DNA of 64,000 bases from Lanius collurio. Taxonomy: Eukaryota > Chordata > Aves > Passeriformes > Laniidae. Location of the stretch: the NCBI GenBank assembly GCA_020086605.1, contig JACBWW010000002.1:30680475-30744474 (forward strand). Direction: 5' to 3'. The position numbers were made by a program, and so were the translations under genes. The notes under the pieces were generated by a model that did not search any database, was not told where the DNA came from, and was given only the letters and a program-made list of their open reading frames with translations. Below are positions 51,901 through 64,000 of the stretch, one piece after another (the first letter of the stretch is position 1; each line of letters opens with the position of its first letter).

Positions 51901-51924
51901 TGAACTATTGCCAGCAATAGTTCA
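51901..51924. repeat. Near-perfect 24-bp palindrome
   Basis: Arms tgaactattgc and gcaatagttca are exact reverse complements separated by only two bases (ca). A cruciform or tight hairpin is possible. No element boundary or coding sequence surrounds it. Confidence 0.75.
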
Positions 51925-53548
51925 ACCTCAGAGAGGTTTTGTTATTTCTTCCCTCTGTCATATTTCCATGCTTTCCTCTCAAGTCTCCTCATCTTGTCAA
52001 ACTTGACAGCCTTACACACAGTTTCAGTGTGTAACATCATTAATAAAGTAGATGATCAAGTGAAAGAAAATCTCACCTATATTATTCAATCACAGTGGAG
52101 AGCAAAGCAGCACATCTGTCCTTAACTGCAGTCAATATCTGGTAATGCTGGGTAGCAAGTTAGGAGATGGGCACCATGTCTTCCTTTGAATTTAGTAGCA
52201 AATACTAAAACCCAAAAGCTGCTCATCTGTCCACAGATGAAGGGTTGTTGTATTTTTAAAATTTCCATTCATGTTTTCTTCTTTGGTGCCTCTTATTTTC
52301 TGAGTTCTACAATCCAAAAAAACACTGTATGACTTCTCTTCCTCTGCCAAAATTTGAGATATATATGATTGGGGCATGTATTTAGAATAATTCAGATGTT
52401 GCTATGAGTTTATTAAATTTTATCTACTGTACTGCCAGCTATCAGTCTTCTCTTTTGTGTGTTAGTTGTGGCAGAGATGTCATGAACCATCTGCACTTGA
52501 GACTATACAGCTTAAACAGGTGAAAAGAAACCTGAGGAGGAGAAGCTCTTCACAGACTTTTATTGCAGATTCTTTTGTGAATTTGTGTTCCCTTCAAAAT
52601 CATGGCAATGGAGAAAAGAGAAGGCATCTCTTGACAAAGCCTTCATCCTCTCACCTTCAGGTCCCATCCCTTTCAAAATAGCTAATTCTGAGCTTACATA
52701 GGGGTATTTTAAGAAGAGGTGAAGTACTGGGAAGGGCCTCATTTGAAGGAAATGCAGGTATAGCTGTGCAAGGATTTGGTGAAAGTTAAAGAACACATGC
52801 AATTCTTGAAGCTACCAGAAAAGTTTGGACCACAGGATGCAGCTCTGAATTCATACAGGGGAATACAAAGACAACAAAAATATTTAGGATGCCACTATAC
52901 CAACCAATACACTTTTTAGGTCCTTTATTCTTTTCATTATATCTTCTTTTGGCAGCACCTCTGGTCCTTGCCCCTCTGATACTGGCCTGCGTGTGGTGGG
53001 GATGTTTAAGCTCTCCCCACAGATGATATTTATGGCTTTCAGACCAGCCACTTCATCTGCCCAGCCCACTCAACTGACAAAACACATTGTGACTTATCCT
53101 TAAACCTTAGCCCAAAACCCACACACACTCATCCAGGGAAAAACTGACACTCATTGGTTTTTAAAGTAGTGCTCCTCTTCTGTCCATGCCATGAATCTAA
53201 AACTTATGATTCAGTCTATATTTGAGTGTAAATTTGTTCATTTAGCCTCTTCACAACAACTTTTATGAAAATGCAGGGTTGGTCAGACATGAGGTGGATT
53301 TGTTTGGACACAGAAGGCAAATGCAGTATCAGAGGCACCACAGTTCTATTTGTTTCTGTAGTTTCCTCCAGAGATAAAAGTGTGGAGCACTGGAACATGC
53401 TATTGGAAATTTTGTGGGCTTGATAGTACAGAAGGGAATGTATTCACTTTTTCTCATCACCACATCTTTAAGGTTTTGTGAGAATGGACACCTTCCTATC
53501 ATGCATTAAATGCTATTAAATAATTGGTAATATTTTTTCCAGCTTACT

Positions 53549-53745
53549 TATAGAATCATCGAATACCCTGAGTTGGAAGGGACCCACAAGGATCATGGAA
53601 GTCCAACTCCTGGCCCTGCACAGGACAGCCCCAAGAGCCACACCATGTGCCTGAGAGCATTGTCCAAATGCTTCTTGAACTCTGTGAGATGTGACCACTT
53701 CCCTGTGGAACCTCTTCCAGTGCTCCAACACCCTCTTTTAGTCTG
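53549..53745 (-). mobile_element. CR1 LINE 3' end, passerine-type subfamily
   Basis: The + strand reads 'atagaatcatcgaataccc', 'gagttggaagggacccacaa', 'gtccaactcctggccctgca', 'ccacaccatgtgcctgagag', 'ccaaatgcttcttgaactct' and 'gaccacttccctgtggaacc'. This series is typical of a CR1 subfamily common in neoavian and passerine genomes. It is the best preserved CR1 copy in the window and hence probably the youngest. It is truncated at its 5' side near 53745. Confidence 0.94.
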
Positions 53746-56700
53746 TTTTTGTTTCAAAAATTCCGTTGAGTTCTTTTTCTAGCTCAGTACAATTAAAATG
53801 CCCACCATATTTTAGTAACAGTTACCTGTGCCACAGTATAAAAAGGAAATGGTCCCCAGGAACTGAAGAAGCTGCTTTTGCCCTACTTCTCCCACTTTTA
53901 CTCCCACCATACCCACACATTTCCAAAACCATTATTTTGGTGCTTTTTAAAATCATTGTTTACTTTCCTGTGGTTGGATGGTGCTGTTTCCAAAACTGTA
54001 AGCTAACCTGGCATATGACCAACATTCCTTATGCTGCTGCTGTACTGGGTTAAAAAGATTCCCTGCAAACCACCTACATACACAAAAATTCCTCTTGGAG
54101 AAGAGGCGAAACACTGAATTGGGAGAGGATAAATGTCAAACCCATGGCACATAACTGCTCAGAAAACGGTTTGAGGTTTTGTGGTGTAAAAGTGACATGA
54201 CTTTTTTATCAGACAATGGTCCACTGATGCTGTCATAGCTTTAGAGATTATTCCACTTCTAGACTTGGAGCTCACAAATGGCTAGAAAACAACTTTTAAA
54301 GGAATAAGCAAGTTCAGTCATAACTTCCTTAGCAGTGGATGAAAACTACTTGAGCAATCTGAGACACACAGTGTCCCAACCACAAGACTGTCACCAAATG
54401 TTATTTCTTGTCACCCTGTGACTCACTTAAGAGGCAGCTGTTAAAACCACGACGCTCTCATTCCTCTTTTTCCCCATGAAGGTTGGATCCAGTTAATGAG
54501 AGCTTGGATGACATAGGGGCCAATGATGAGTCCATCAGACTACTTAGGAAGTATAAACTAATGCTAACTTCCTCTGTTCAAAGTCCTGATGGTAAAAAAT
54601 TTAATTTGAGTCTTAATTAAACTAGTGTTGCTCCATAAGTAGAGGAGACTGATCACACCAGCCATTTCAAGCTTGCTGTGTGGGACAGGCAATATTAGTG
54701 TCCGGTTTCCAAAATATGCTGCATTTCACACCTTGTTCCTCTGCAGTGCAAAGAAGAACTGGGTGGGGGGTTTGTAGGTTTTTGGGGTTTTTTTCCAAAA
54801 TGGAGTTGACAGTATTTCAACAGAGGAGAAAGCCCCTGCAGAAATGTGGGGATGTACACAATCTCAGGAAATAATATTCAGTTGAATTCTCAGGGGTGGA
54901 CAAGGTGCTAGATGCTAAGCCAACTCAGCCTGAGGGACACTGCCCTCACCAAAAGCTGGTATATGAAGAAGTAACTTGCATCACTATGAGACAACTTGTT
55001 CTTGGAGGTAACAAAATCAGATAAAATTCTTTGCAAAAAAAGAAAAGCTGCAAATGCTGTCTATGATGAGAACATGGCAGGAAACTTGCTGGACTGGGGA
55101 CTTTATTTGCTCCTTTTCAAGTCTTGTAAATTGCCCTGAAATGTGCATGAGAAGAGCAGGTGAACACCAAATGAAAGAAATGTTTTTTATGTCTGGTCCA
55201 GACAAGAGCTGAGGCCAAAGTCAACACAAAGAGTTTTAGTCATAAAACCCCTCAGTCATCTTGATGGCCTGGGTATTTTTCCTCCTTCCTTAGGAATGTT
55301 GTAATTACGTGCAACAAAGAAAGATTTAATACAGTTTGCTTAAATATTAATTACCTATGATTTGAGGAGAAATCACAGACTTTGCATAAATATTCTGCTG
55401 TTATATGCCAATGAATGACACATATCCCCTCTTCTGAAAGGGCATCGTGCTTACCTCTTTTCAGCAGTATGCAGAAAGTCATGGTTACTTGGTTGGTGGG
55501 AACAATTGCTTTCCACAGCTAATAAGGAGGGAATCAGAAAATTATGATTGCATGATAGGCTGAAATACAATATAGTGGGCAAAATTAGTGAAAAAGAAAA
55601 TACAATATCTGGAACAAAATCATTAAAGTCTCTGTCAGGAAAAAAATGGTTGCAGGGTATATACAGTGTGCACTGAAAACAATGAAACCTCTACAAAAAG
55701 GTGTATCTCACCTAAACCTCCTTGGGAAACAAAAACTAATACATTTAAAATCTTTACTGAAAGTCAGGAGGAGACATTTGAAACAATGAGAAATATTTGT
55801 GCTACACTATTACCTTTGCCATTTTCAAACTGCAGTAGGAGGTTATCTATTTCTTGCCAAACTTAAAAGCGCATAATTGAAATGGCCTGGGTTTTTTATA
55901 TTACCTGATTTGGAATTGCTTGAGTGCTTATTTAAGGTACCAGTTCAGAGTCCTTTACTTTCCGTTCAAATCCAGCTCTGGTGTGGTAGAGGCTGTAATG
56001 AACACAGAGAATTAGCTCAGTCCAGGACTGGATCAGCTGCTGCCCACCCATGCCTCATCATTTGCTCTCTGGCTCTGGGCACAGAGGCAGGACCTGAGCA
56101 TGGGCAGCATTTTTGTTACAGACATTTAACATTGATGAGCCTCTTAGAAATTAAAACAACCCTCTGAGTTACCGTCACTTACACAAGAATGAGTGGGTGA
56201 GCGCATCCACAGGGAGACGAGGGAATGGGTATTGCAATGCAATTTTATTCCTCTTTCCTTGGGCTGCATCTTTTGTGCAGCATAAAGCTGCCTGAACCTG
56301 GATTAAAGCAGTTTAAAGACTACCACATTATGATGGCTAATCAGAACTACAGAAATGCCATTAATGAGTGTTTTTTAACTGCTGTATTCATTGTAGAACC
56401 ACATTATTGCATGCTTGGATTTTCACTTATGTCCTTGTTGTTTCAATACCATGACTCAATGGAGATCATTAGCTTATTTTCCAACTTCTCTGTAGTCTCT
56501 CCCATCGATGCGTGTAGTGCAAGACAAGAAAAAGCAGAAAACAGTTCAGATCCTGCCACTCCATGTAGACCTGAAAGCCAAATCTTCAGACATTCTTGTA
56601 TCCAGCATCACCCTCTGATGGGAACATTTAGTCGTGCTAAGTATTTGGCCCTGGTCTTATACATTGGAGCAGTGCTAGGAGCTTTGTGAGCTATCAGGAC

Positions 56701-57893
56701 TGAAGTGACCTAAATATTCCTCTCCCAGCCTTTGTACTGATGCCGTAGTGTTTCCAGGCGTAAGAGCAATATGAATGCAGGACATGGTGCACTCTTCCTT
56801 GCACAGGATTTGACTCAGACTCCCTTATCCAAACAACACCCCTAGCAAGCACTACTTCTCTCAAGTCAAGTCCCTAACAATTAGGCCCTCTCCTAGACCA
56901 TGGTGCTCATCAGCTGGCGTTGCTCCTTCCTCTGTTCTCAGCAGCTTTATGGCAAGTGTTTGCAGTATGCTCCAAAGGCTGCGAATAGCAGATGTAAAAC
57001 ATTGCTGGATCTCTGATTTTTAATTAAAGATTTAATCATGTCATTTCACATTTTCTATTCCAAGATTTCCCCAGTAGTGAGCTTCTTGAATCAGGTCAAC
57101 ACACCATGTAATCCCACATCTTCAGATCAGCTGTCAGCTGAATCACGCCTCCACAAACACATGTATTTTGAGAGATGATGTACGTGTGCATGAGATGTAC
57201 ATTCCTGGAAGTCATCGGTGACTGGGAGAAACAGACCTCAGCTCCTCAGAATTTTGAGAAACATTGCTTGTTCTTTTTGGTGTGATTTGAACTAACTTAA
57301 AAAACAAGGCAATTAAAGACAGAATGGCCACTCCTACCTCCTGTCAGGTTCCATCAGCCTTCTCATAGTGCTAGACAGATACCTCATCTTCAGCAAATTT
57401 AACTCTCTTATCACACCCTCCCAATCCTTTCAGGTTTTAAAGTCACTCAGACACTGTGCAATTTTGAGGACTGAGAAAGAATTTACTGCAATGATATTAT
57501 CTGTGGGTTTTAAATCCTACTTGGCTTTAGGTTATTTACTTGGAACACATTTCATATATGTTGCTTCTGCCAGCTGTGGAGACTAGACTAAGTATTAGTT
57601 GTATTCTAAGTGAACAAGAGCTGTAGGGGGAGTCCAGGGACAAGAGCAGCTGTGGTGGCTGCTGCTGTTGAGGAGCCATCCCAGGGTCTGTAGCCTTCAG
57701 CCTGGGGGACAGCAACCACAAGCAACCTAAGGGAACTTCCTAATTATGGAAAAGCCTCACAGCAATATTTTCTATGCACCTGTCACACCAAGGCAGCATG
57801 AAGTAGCCTTTTAAAATTATTTTAAGTTTTTCTGAAAAAAAAAAGTTCAAAAAATGGTAAATGTTCAGAGCTGAAACTTCAGGAGAATATTTT

Positions 57894-57980
57894 TGAATCA
57901 CAGAGTTTAAATTTAAAAGGACCTCCAGCTATCACCTGCAGGGAACACCTAAATGTTCCCTGGCACTGGGCTCTTTTAAA
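57894..57980 (-). mobile_element. Doubtful CR1 3' tail
   Basis: 'tgaatcacagagtttaaatt', 'aaaaggacctccagctatca' and 'cctgcagggaacacc' weakly resemble the reversed CR1 ending. The sequence is too diverged for a firm call. Confidence 0.28.
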
Positions 57981-59660
57981 AATCTCCAAAATCAGACTCT
58001 CCAAAAAGGGCTATGTAGCTTATTCCTGAACTTAGAAAGCTCAGAAACTTCAGACAAGTGCTTTATCTCTTCACTTTTATTTCCTGCCTGTACTGGACAA
58101 GGAGAGCAACTGATGACATTTTTTATGTTTGAAATCTATTATCAGACAAGCTGATGACTTTCATCTGGAATAAATATATTCCTTCAAATTTCTTCCACAT
58201 TCCACACTGCTCTTATCATACTTCTCAATGACTTCAACTTGTGATAGCAATTTTGAATTGTGATGCCTTTGTCTAAAGATTTGGAAGGCCTATGTCTCCA
58301 GAGATGCACTTTTATATTATCTTAATTTTGGGTAAATTTGAGATACTGAAATCTTTGGATGTTCTGCACATAGACCAGGAAAGCTCCTTCTCCTTTAACT
58401 GAAGATTTCAGCTTCTTTATAACATTAGAGTCACTTGCATTACTTCAAGTTTAAAATACTTTTCTTCACAATAAGATAGGCAACTATTTATGCTAACAGG
58501 CCCAGACAATATTTCAGCCCAGCAACCTGTGAATTAATTGAACTTCCCTCCAATTCCATTCACTCAACACAACAAAAGTCAGTGGAGATATATCGCAGGA
58601 TAATGTTTCCAATATTTAAGGTGTCTAAGTTGTACACCAGTGGACTGGGTGTTTATGTGACATTTATTTGTGATTGTGTGGTTGAATTTCTCTCCACAGC
58701 AGGATTGATTCCTTGATTTTGCATACCACTATCTAACAACCACTAAAGCAGGATTAATAATACAGGCATATTTCAAATATTTGCAAATGATTATGATTTT
58801 TTTATTATTTTTTTTTAGTCCCTGCTCTTACACAGCATTTGGGCATCTGTCAGTCGAAAATGTTGTGCAAGTGTTTGGCAACACTGTTAATGTCCTTGTC
58901 TGCAGAAGGATTATTGGCGTTGTAGACTTTGTTTGTTTAACATAGTGATCAAAAGGCACACTGCATTGACACCAAACCTTGAGTCACCTTCCCCAAGGAA
59001 CAATCACCCTTTCTTTCCATTTGGGTGGGGATTGTATATTTCTTAGTAAGGCAGTGGTGATCTCAGTCCAAATATTCTTGATAATACTTACTAAGCAGAA
59101 GTGGATAATTTTATACTGAGGTGACAGAGAAAAAGAAGGCTTATTGCATACATGCTGGTAAGCTTTTGTCATTGCAGTGCTGAGACCATGGCAGTGGCTT
59201 AGTGTCTGCTTTCTCCTGAGCACAGCTAGAGAGGGACAGGAAAGGAGCAACAGCATAGGTGGTGCTGTGGACTTTGCACAAACGTCTGGCAGATCCCGGC
59301 TGTAGCAAAGGAACAGAAACATCTTTCAGTTTTTGTTTCAGCCACGCTGCCTTGTGCACTTTCTCAGTTTCTAATAGAGACATTCTTCTGTGGAATCACT
59401 GCCTTGGACCTTTTATGGTTAGCGAGATGCAGCAATGTCAGGACACATCAGGATACACGCTGCCAGTGACTGCTTGCCTGCTGTGGGCAGTAGCCCGTGG
59501 GCAGAGGGAAATGGTGGGAGGTGGAGGGTGATGAAGCTGCCTGTCATGTGCTAGAGGATTGGAGTGTGAGGGAGACTGGTTAGTCCTGCCCTAGAGGAGG
59601 CAAAACGGAAGACTTTGCAGCCACGTGCCACTTCCTTTTGCACCAAGATGAAAAGCAGGA

Positions 59661-59688
59661 GGGAGGAAGGAAGGGGGGGAAGGGCAGG
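59661..59688 (+). other. Possible G-quadruplex motif
   Basis: Four runs of three or more G (starting 59661, 59673, 59682 and 59686) with loops of nine, two and one bases. It lies within a G-rich zone that also includes 59513-59530 and 60007-60020. Confidence 0.35.
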
Positions 59689-60717
59689 GCTCAGAGCCAG
59701 GGATATGACAAAACCAACCCCTTGGAGTCTCCCCATTTCTTTCCCATTAGTACCATAACCCTCCCAGCAGTCTGGTCAGGGGCTGGAGGGAAGAGAAGAG
59801 CAATCAAAGGGAAGTGCAAGGGACACAGGGTGGCATATCAGAAATTTGCTGGAATTGGTCATTTGGGCTGGACCATGACGGGGCTCTAGAGTGTTACTCA
59901 TAATACAAAGTTTCAAAATATGTACAACTCACGCTCAAAAAATGACTTGTGTCTGAGGGTGAGGAATGTTTTCCACAGCCCCTGCTTGTGAGACAAATGG
60001 GAAAATGGGGGGAGGAGGGGAAATTACTGCGGTGAACTGTTTAAATAAAGATAATTGCACTGAAGTTTGGTCAGGTAATGCTTCATCTTGCTGTCTGTTT
60101 TCAAGAGACTGTCCAGGGCAGGTACCTGATAGCACAGCTGGGCCCTGTTGGGGCACAGAAGTGGCACAGGAGTGGGCCTGGAAGCCTGAGCCTGGGCTCA
60201 GTAAGGACTTTGGGGATTTTATGTAAGCTCTCTTATGAATTAGGACAGCTGACACTGAGTGCCCATGTTTTTATTTTATAAAGGCTGCCTGCAATCAGAA
60301 AGATTATTAATTTATTTTAGCCTCACAGAGACAGCAGCTGGTAGATGATAGTTGCCTTTCGCATATTATTTTTTCTTATGTGAATTTTTGCTCTTCTTTT
60401 CCAAATGGATAAAAGTGTGATTCTCCTTATACACAGATACACTTCTGTACTGTCTCAAAAAAATATTATTTTGAGCAATGCCAGTAAGTTATTCCGATTT
60501 GCAGTAACAAATTACTCTTAAAAATTATTGAATCTTGGTCCAAATTTTGCCTGTGTTGAACTGGCTACCAGAGCTACTGCTTTACCATCACTGACCTGGG
60601 ATGATCCTTTCTGAATAGATACATCTTGACTAATGCAAATAATTCATCTGTGACCATCCCTGCATGATTGTGGTGTGACTGACAGTGATCAGTTACCTGG
60701 ATTTCTCCTACTTGCAG

Positions 60718-60938
60718 AAGATGAAGTGACAGAACAGTGTTTGAACCTGATGGGAGGAAAGCTTCTTCCCAGCCTGTCTGACTTTAAAAAGATCCTTGCT
60801 TGCATCAGCCATGTATCAAGTCACTCTGACCTGCTACAGTCAGGTTTCCATAAATACAATCTACAAAAGGAAATAGTTGCTCTAGCTAATGCTGCAGGAA
60901 ATTACAGGTCAATTCATTTATCATATGCATCAGTATAA
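60718..60938 (+). other. Unclassified frame after a splice-acceptor-like site
   Basis: tttctcctacttgcag is followed by 73 open codons ending in TAA. The peptide begins EDEVTEQCLNLMGGKLLPSL, has mixed composition and no recognised domain. An internal GT-type donor (60900s, aattacaggtca) is conceivable. A chance frame is the more likely reading. Confidence 0.15.
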
Positions 60939-61427
60939 TATAGCAGTGGGTGCACACATTATTCCTTTGATTATTCAGAGCACTGCTCTAAATCACTCGG
61001 TGCTCAGGACATGTTCCTGCAGACGGCAAGAACCAGCAAGTCCAGTCTAAACTGGGGAGCCATAATTTACTGTCTCTGTCAGCTACACTGGCAACTACTG
61101 GAAGCTCAGCCGTGGTACTGGGGGCTGTGGTGCTCTCTCAATTTGAAAATCCCCTTCAGGTAATGTCCGGGTTAGATGGACATCAGGAGCCAGTGAAGAC
61201 TAATCTCATCTGGAGATGCAAACTGATGAGAGATTTTTCCCTGCTTTGTCTCCAGGTCTCCCCCCTCCGTTTCCATCTGTCTTCACCTGATACTGCTGAT
61301 AAGATATGTGGTACCTGCCTGCCTTTTCTGTAGTTGTCACTCTGGGGAGGTGGGGATAAAAAGCAATCAGGAATTAGCAATACACATGAGGAGTTTGTGA
61401 TAACATTGCTCTTTGCTTTGAAGCTCT

Positions 61428-61590
61428 TTTGATCTTGTGGATTTCAAAGCACTTCACAACGGAGTGAAATTGAAGTGCTTTACTCCTTTTTTTCATCTGG
61501 GACAACTGAGGCACAGAGATGTACTAGAACATTTTCTAAATCACCCAGTGAGCCAGGACTCGCTGCACCTGACACTCCAAAGAGGTCTTG
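61428..61590 (-). mobile_element. Ancient amniote MIR-type SINE fragment
   Basis: The + strand contains 'atttcaaagcacttcacaa', then 'ttttcatctgggacaactga', 'ggcacagagatgt' and 'aaatcacccagtgagccagg'. This is the reversed order of the MIR 3' region and core (GTAAAGTGCTTTGA and CTCTGTGCCTCAGTTTCC on the sense strand). The copy is strongly diverged, as expected for an element inserted before the split of birds and other reptiles. No intact tRNA-derived head is seen. Confidence 0.6.
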
Positions 61591-64000
61591 CTGTATCTGT
61601 TAATTGAAATAATGTAGGGTGGGTAACTCAAGCTTGGTGATACTTTTAAGGAAGCAAACACGGTCTTTGCAAGAGTCAGACATGCCATAGGAAGGATTCA
61701 GTAAGAGCTGGGGTCTCCCTTCAAGCTCCATTGGAGTCTCTCCCAATATTTCCTCTGCCTGTAGCATTCTCTTCCTGCTGATGTTTTGAAATATACATTA
61801 AAAAATGACTGATGAGTATCTTCATGATGGATGCTCAGCAGTTGTTTTACAAGACTCAAAGCCAAATCCTCACTTCTAAAAGGCTTTTTGAGAACTGAAA
61901 TTCTATGTAGGAATAAGAACCTTTCACAATCAAAACCATCTATCCCCAGGGGACTAGGAGGATGATCTAGTGCAGGTTAACATCAACACTCAGATTATCC
62001 TTGTGCTAGGTATAAATGTAAAGGAAGCCTCTAAGTTTCACATGGAGGTATTGTTGGAAGAATTATAAATTCCCTTAAGCAGATAATTCCCTGAAGCTGA
62101 TGTTCCATTCTTCCCAAAGCACTCTCAAGTACTTTCGTTTGTCCTGACTTTTAGGGGTAAAGAAAAATGTTGGATAATACCATAGCCAGACACATCTTTA
62201 AATACTTTTTGTGTTTGCAGAGGTTCACAGGATGAACATTTTGGTGGGAAGAAGTTTCTGGTGTTTTCAATATTTTTCACTGTGTAGCCTTACAGATTTC
62301 CTTACAGTGCATCCGCAGAGTGAGGTCAAAAAAAAAAAAAGAAGTATTTATCTGTTTTCCAGTGAAATTCAATTTCTGTTTCTCACACTGAGGCCTCAGA
62401 GATTTGTTGCCCTTGTCACATGATGCACTTCAGGAAAGGAAAATGATGTTCCATTACCAAAAGTCATCAGCACAAAGATCCTGTGCAGTGCAGTCACTCT
62501 TGATGTTTACTTAACTCAGCCATTGCCTTAGCAAATTAGATCCACCTTTACAACAAGGTTTAGAATTGGGAACATAGCAAATTGAAAAAGAAAACTCATC
62601 TGCTGTTCTATTTAAATGTGTATTTATTTACTGAACTAAGCCTACATTAGAGAAAGATGATAAAATAATATTTCTATGCAGAAGTATGATTTGGTTTATT
62701 AATTCTCCACACTTTCAAAATTTTAGTGTACTGCAAAACTATGTTGAAAAAGTATGACAGTATTGCAGAATTATCAAAAGGAGATAGAGCTGGAATGAGG
62801 ATATCTGCTTACTTAAGAAGCTGTGAGGGAGGGAGAGACAGTGTGGGATGAGGATGATAAACAAGTTAGTTGGTTCTTCTTCCTAAAATCTGCCAATATT
62901 TCATTTTCACCACAAGGCACTAACATTCAGATACCTGCTAAGGTGAGCAGAGTAGTTTAGAGGCTAACATTCAGGTTTCTCTTGCAATCACTGTGGTTGG
63001 AAATTGACTTTTTGCTATGTGAAGGCAGATCTGAACAGATTTTACACCAAAGGTGAATGCCATATTTCAGGCTCACAGAAATCATGCAGCATGCAGACAT
63101 CTAAGGCATGAGTCTGACTTAAGAAGCCTGGCTGATTTGTCTCCAGGTGTTTTGGGAATTACAGCCTTCCCCGCTGGGAAAGCTGAGATCAGGATCTGGG
63201 ATGAGAGGTGGATTAACAGAGCAACAGACCTCAGCAGTGTCTGTGCAGCAATGGCAGGAGGTACTGCAGGTAAAGCAGTTCCTCTCACCCCTCTCGTGAC
63301 AGTATCCCTATTTTTAGGGTGTCTTCAGAGCATCTTAAAAAAGACATTTCAGATGTTCTGAGTCTCTCTGAGCCTGCCTTCAGTGCTCAGCCCATGTCCC
63401 CAGCCCCAGCTGCGGTCCCAAGTATTGTTACTCTGTTTTAGGTCTTTTCTCCAGACATGGAGCGTTGTCTGCACCCCCTGGATGAGGCACAACGCTGCAG
63501 TTCTTTGGTAACATGGCTTGGGTCAATGCCTGTGCAGTGTAAAGTATACCAGAAGAAAAGCACTTCTTTGCTGTTACTTTGCCTGCATCAAGGGTTTTGT
63601 AGCTGTAGTTACTGTGGTTTTCCCTCCTGCCTTCCTAACTGAGACAGGAAACAAATTGTTTTTCAAGCAAAATCTACTCTTGCTTTTAATCTCCATTCTG
63701 CTGCTTGCAGCGATGTTTCCTAGAATATGTAGGGTTTGGTTTTGTTTCCCTAGAGAAGCTCAGAAATTTCAGCCAGATTTGAGTTAAGTCTGACCTAAAA
63801 TGTGATGTCAGCTCTCATACACTCAAGTGCATTAAAAATGTGAAAACACGGTGTGAATCATAAAGAACCAAGGGATTTTGATTCCAGGATAATGATTCTA
63901 GCTGGAAAAAAATGACAATCAGTAAACTGAAGACACAGAATTATGCTTTGACTTTGAAGCATTTCCTTTGAAAGGGGAGAATAAATAAGTAAATGCATCT
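61591..64000. other. Intergenic stretch to the window end
   Basis: AT-rich DNA with a short A run near 62329-62340. Open frames at 63053-63361 and 63518-63787 have no recognisable homology. No exon is identified on either strand. Confidence 0.55.

Larger units (their letters stand above)
46291..53548. other. Intergenic stretch without recognised genes
   Basis: About 7 kb of AT-rich DNA with microsatellites (48144-48182, 49301-49363, 50396-50411), small palindromes and a short direct repeat. A slightly GC-richer part (49850-50340) includes tgatataaaaagctgcc and several CpGs but no recognisable gene. Confidence 0.55.
53746..61427. other. Intergenic stretch without recognised genes
   Basis: About 7.7 kb of AT-rich DNA. 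It contains a doubtful CR1 tail (57894-57980), G-rich runs around 59.5-60.0 kb and several open frames of up to 154 codons (56225-56689) with no recognisable homology. Confidence 0.55.

Noticed and set aside
54763..54796. G-rich stretch gggtggggggtttgtagg as a quadruplex
   Set aside because: It lacks four runs of three G with suitable loops.
56225..56689. 154-codon + strand frame
   Set aside because: No recognisable homology, no promoter or CpG context, and AT-rich surroundings. It was kept only as a note in the regional entry.
1..64000. tRNA, snRNA, CRISPR, operon or prophage-like structures
   Set aside because: None was visible. The vertebrate gene structure and CR1 elements show this is eukaryotic nuclear DNA.

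Overview
The window looks like avian nuclear DNA, most likely from a neoavian or passerine genome. It is AT-rich and non-coding over nearly its whole length. Its recognisable repeats are mainly truncated CR1 LINE 3' ends with bird-type consensus features, plus one avian ERV LTR. The bird assignment rests on these repeats and on one gene, not on any database search.

Region 1 (1 to about 8.5 kb) holds the only gene identified with confidence: the 3' part of GLP1R, the glucagon-like peptide-1 receptor, on the + strand. Three coding exons are visible (2316-2454, 3304-3345, 8291-8458). They encode TM6, ECL3, TM7, helix 8 and the cytoplasmic tail (human residues 348-463), each with GT/AG boundaries. 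The upstream exons are not in the window. The introns contain two CR1 pieces upstream of the first visible exon. The last intron contains a minus-strand LTR with an internal deletion and one copy of a 134-bp sequence that recurs 2.7 kb downstream of the stop codon.

Region 2 (8.5 to about 15 kb) is the GLP1R 3' flank. It has a short CpG-rich patch near 9.5 kb, a minus-strand CR1 at 12.4 kb, and a CpG-rich shoulder running into a 310-bp assembly gap (13001-13310). A possible but unidentified terminal exon lies at 14.75 kb.

Region 3 (15 to 64 kb) is a gene desert as far as the sequence shows. It contains a degenerate interstitial telomere-like block of about 340 bp (23.2-23.56 kb), several CR1 3' ends (37.0, 46.0 and 53.5 kb), a probable ancient amniote MIR SINE (61.4 kb), simple repeats, a 33-base T run, a few near-perfect palindromes, and two CTCF-like motifs in convergent orientation at 22.3 and 37.25 kb. 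No exon of SAYSD1 or KCNK5, the genes that follow GLP1R in mammals, was recognised on either strand. No RNA gene, CRISPR array or operon-like structure was seen, and nothing in the window amounts to a clearly new biological system.
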